DNA of 64,000 nt from Lachnospiraceae bacterium (GTDB lineage: Bacteria > Bacillota > Clostridia > Lachnospirales > Lachnospiraceae), in contig JAGBOC010000020.1 in assembly GCA_017634065.1 (NCBI GenBank), forward strand, positions 16,609 through 80,608. Direction: 5' to 3'. Below are positions 62,266 to 64,000 of the stretch, piece by piece. The notes beneath the pieces were generated by a model. That model was not told where the DNA came from. It did no database searches and saw only the letters and a list, made by a program, of their open reading frames with translations. Both the position numbers and the translations under genes were made by a program. Position 1 is the first letter of the stretch; the number at the start of each line of letters is the position of its first letter.

Positions 62266-63687
62266 ATGGAAATCATTATTAAAATATTAAAAAAAACAAT
62301 AGTATTATTCAACATATTAGTTTTTAGTATATATTCATTTGCCGCTGTCGTGTCAGATAATGATGGTAGTGCATTTATAACTAAAGCGGAATATGATAGT
62401 TTAAAAAATAATTTCCAAAACCAATTAAACCAGTATTATAGCAGCATAGATTCTAAAATAGATAATGCTATTGCTAGTTATTTGTCTGGAATAATTACGA
62501 CAACAAGGTATGAATTGCACTCTAACATAAATACTTTGAAAGATGAATTAAGAACTTTTATTAGATGCAATGATACTACAGGTTTGGTTACAGGTGATAC
62601 ATTTAGATTTAATGGAGCGATGTGGTTAGCCTCAGCATTCACTCCTTTGTCAGGTAATTACAAAGACTCAACCCAGGGTATGGTTCGAGCATCGTTAATA
62701 GCAGGGAACCCTAATAATACGAAACTAACATTTAGAACGATAGATAATGGCAATTCTGATTATAAGGTTATGCTTGAAGAAAAAACTTATGATGGCAAAA
62801 AATATTATTACCCTTATTATACTTATCGTTTGAAAATAGAGCACTGGATGGGCATTACTAGTGTAATGTCTGCCCGTGCGTATGCAAGTGTTGATCCTAC
62901 ACCAACTGCAACATCTTTTACTTGGACTAGCGATGTAACTGAACCTGGAACAGCACTTATTGATTATGAATGGACTCCTTTCCATAATGCATCAGCAAAT
63001 CCACAGGTAGTAATGACTCATACATCAAATGAAAGAAATGCCATGGCAATTCATGGACCATTTAAATTTTTGCTTGGCTATGCGACTGATGCATTACTTG
63101 AGACGGATACATATGGCATCATATATACAAATAAGGATTTATATGATGACTCTGCATATGCTTCTGAAACTTGGAGTGATGGTGATAATTCAGTGTTTAT
63201 TTATAAACCTGATGCTGTAGCTGTAAATAATAATTACACCGTATCAAATACATTAAAATATAAAGTTCAAAAGCTTTATACTGTAAAATATAAGGATTTT
63301 ATCAATGAGCAATTGTCAGATAGAATGAATCAACCAATTACAAGATGCGATGGACTTCCTATTTGCTCAACTTCTGAAAGAGGAAAGGTTAAGATTAAGT
63401 TGGATTTAGAGTCTCTTCCATGTGATTCTAGCGGAAGTGTTGATGTTTCTAGTATGACTTACATAGTTGAAGTTAAAGGAAGCAAATGGGGAACTGTATC
63501 TCCTACAACAACAAAACAAACTGATAGTTTTTTTTATAAAAATGATGTTTCTGAAGGGGAGTTAGAAATAAATATTGATAAAGACAACAGTTCATCTACT
63601 ACATACTGGCTTAAAATTGTGCCAAGCGTGCATTATGGTGGTGTAAAAGTTACATTTAAGGAAGCTTCGATTGAAGTAGAAAGATAA
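62266..63687 (+). CDS. Secreted SDNDG-module protein 4 (pair B, second member)
   Basis: 473 residues from ATG 62266, with GGAG at 62253-62256 nine bases upstream; an earlier in-frame start at 62215 would lie inside the preceding gene. Signal peptide about 1-26, then the module (AVVSDNDGSAFITKAEY to KIDNAIASYLSGI). The body matches protein 3 (DELRTFIRCNDTTG, GMVRASLIAGNPNNTKLTF, TYRLKIEHWMGITSVMSARAYA), as does the C-terminal part (MTYIVEVKGSKWGTVSPTTTKQTDSFFY). It lies 29 bases after protein 3 and probably shares its transcript. Function unknown. Confidence 0.85.
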   Translation: MEIIIKILKKTIVLFNILVFSIYSFAAVVSDNDGSAFITKAEYDSLKNNFQNQLNQYYSSIDSKIDNAIASYLSGIITTTRYELHSNINTLKDELRTFIRCNDTTGLVTGDTFRFNGAMWLASAFTPLSGNYKDSTQGMVRASLIAGNPNNTKLTFRTIDNGNSDYKVMLEEKTYDGKKYYYPYYTYRLKIEHWMGITSVMSARAYASVDPTPTATSFTWTSDVTEPGTALIDYEWTPFHNASANPQVVMTHTSNERNAMAIHGPFKFLLGYATDALLETDTYGIIYTNKDLYDDSAYASETWSDGDNSVFIYKPDAVAVNNNYTVSNTLKYKVQKLYTVKYKDFINEQLSDRMNQPITRCDGLPICSTSERGKVKIKLDLESLPCDSSGSVDVSSMTYIVEVKGSKWGTVSPTTTKQTDSFFYKNDVSEGELEINIDKDNSSSTTYWLKIVPSVHYGGVKVTFKEASIEVER

Positions 63688-63757
63688 GGTTATCCATACT
63701 TACCTTTATAAGTGTAAGGCAAAATTGGATATAATCTAGTTTATTATATATTGTGCG

Positions 63758-63783
63758 ATGGCTCTTTAAGAGCCATTTTTTAT
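63758..63783 (+). terminator. Intrinsic terminator after pair B
   Basis: ATGGCTCT-tta-AGAGCCAT followed by TTTTTATT, about 70 bases after the stop codon. Confidence 0.9.
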
Positions 63784-63860
63784 TAAATGTCCCTTCTCAC
63801 CAATCCACTAACGATGTATCAAAATGTGGGAAATGATGACTCAATATGTGATGTTAATGG

Positions 63861-63889
63861 TTGCGATTTCCAACCGCTTATGTTATACT
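63861..63889 (+). promoter_or_regulatory. Promoter of a structured leader at the window end
   Basis: TTGCGA at 63861-63866 and TATACT at 63884-63889 with a 17-base spacer. Transcription near 63896 would give a leader running at least to 63973. Confidence 0.55.
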
Positions 63890-63895
63890 AATAAA

Positions 63896-63973
63896 TGTAA
63901 ATCGCTTGTCAAGCGGACGCAAGTGATGGAACGGAATTATTTGAAGTTGTAGCGGACAACCTCAAAAGTTTAA
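63896..63973 (+). promoter_or_regulatory. Unidentified structured leader RNA
   Basis: Two hairpins are visible: CGCTT-gtc-AAGCG at 63903-63915 and TTGA-a-GTTGT-agcgg-ACAAC-c-TCAA at 63941-63965. The word AGCGGAC occurs twice. A short open frame starts at ATG 63974 (MKNSIDKVI) and is cut by the window end; it lacks a ribosome site and is uncertain. I do not recognise a known riboswitch. Confidence 0.35.
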
Positions 63974-64000
63974 ATGAAAAATAGTATTGATAAAGTCATC

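Overview
The window comes from a low-GC Gram-positive chromosome, most likely a Clostridia member of the Lachnospiraceae type. The A/T-rich codon use, a CD1871A-type CxxC peptide next to a 4Fe-4S membrane protein, SpoIIE-type phosphatases with a 5TM-LYT sensor, MutS2, and the gene order Asp23-nusB-xseAB-ispA-dxs-tlyA-nadK-argR-recN all point that way. No genus can be named from the sequence alone. Almost every gene is on the + strand; only mutS2 and one AAA ATPase gene are reversed. No rRNA genes, CRISPR array, transposase or phage genes were seen.

Layout. 1-3540: a SIS-domain gene cut by the edge, a secreted cell-wall-binding protein, a redox peptide/ferredoxin pair and a CNNM/CBS membrane protein. 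3602-17030: a DUF2156 protein, a DMT transporter, a membrane protein with a possible ATPase-like tail, two SpoIIE/PP2C phosphatases, an rRNA methyltransferase, threonine aldolase, an HI0933-type flavoprotein and an MBOAT/SGNH acylation pair. 17034-17287: tRNA-Gly(CCC) and a 6S RNA. 18146-19332: the rpsF-ssb-rpsR operon with an S6:S18-type leader. 19374-23423: a DUF1508 protein, an uncharacterised protein, a nucleotidyltransferase and a DUF5711 protein. 23449-25815: mutS2, divergent from the next block.

25989-45963 is one run of 21 co-directional genes in which no gap exceeds about 10 bases. It covers envelope stress, transcription and DNA repair, isoprenoids, NAD kinase, arginine repression, surface polysaccharide, PlsC, a VanRS-like two-component system and a degenerate ABC module. 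46048-53398 is a second run: potABC without potD, a pantothenate kinase, a GT-C protein, a GMP synthetase without its glutaminase domain, and a chromate transporter pair. A 3D-domain protein, a HIT protein and a class II aldolase follow.

The last 8.5 kb is accessory. It holds four secreted paralogues of unknown function in two tandem pairs. All share a 51-residue N-terminal module after the signal peptide, but the bodies differ between pairs. Each pair is preceded by a copy of a GC-richer noncoding element containing an identical 127-base block and a hairpin with compensatory changes. An AAA ATPase (DUF4143 type) lies reversed between the pairs. This is the best candidate for an undescribed system. 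A second genome-level observation is a recurring TATGRTAWAAT-type -10 element 6-8 bases from the start codon, which suggests leaderless transcripts.
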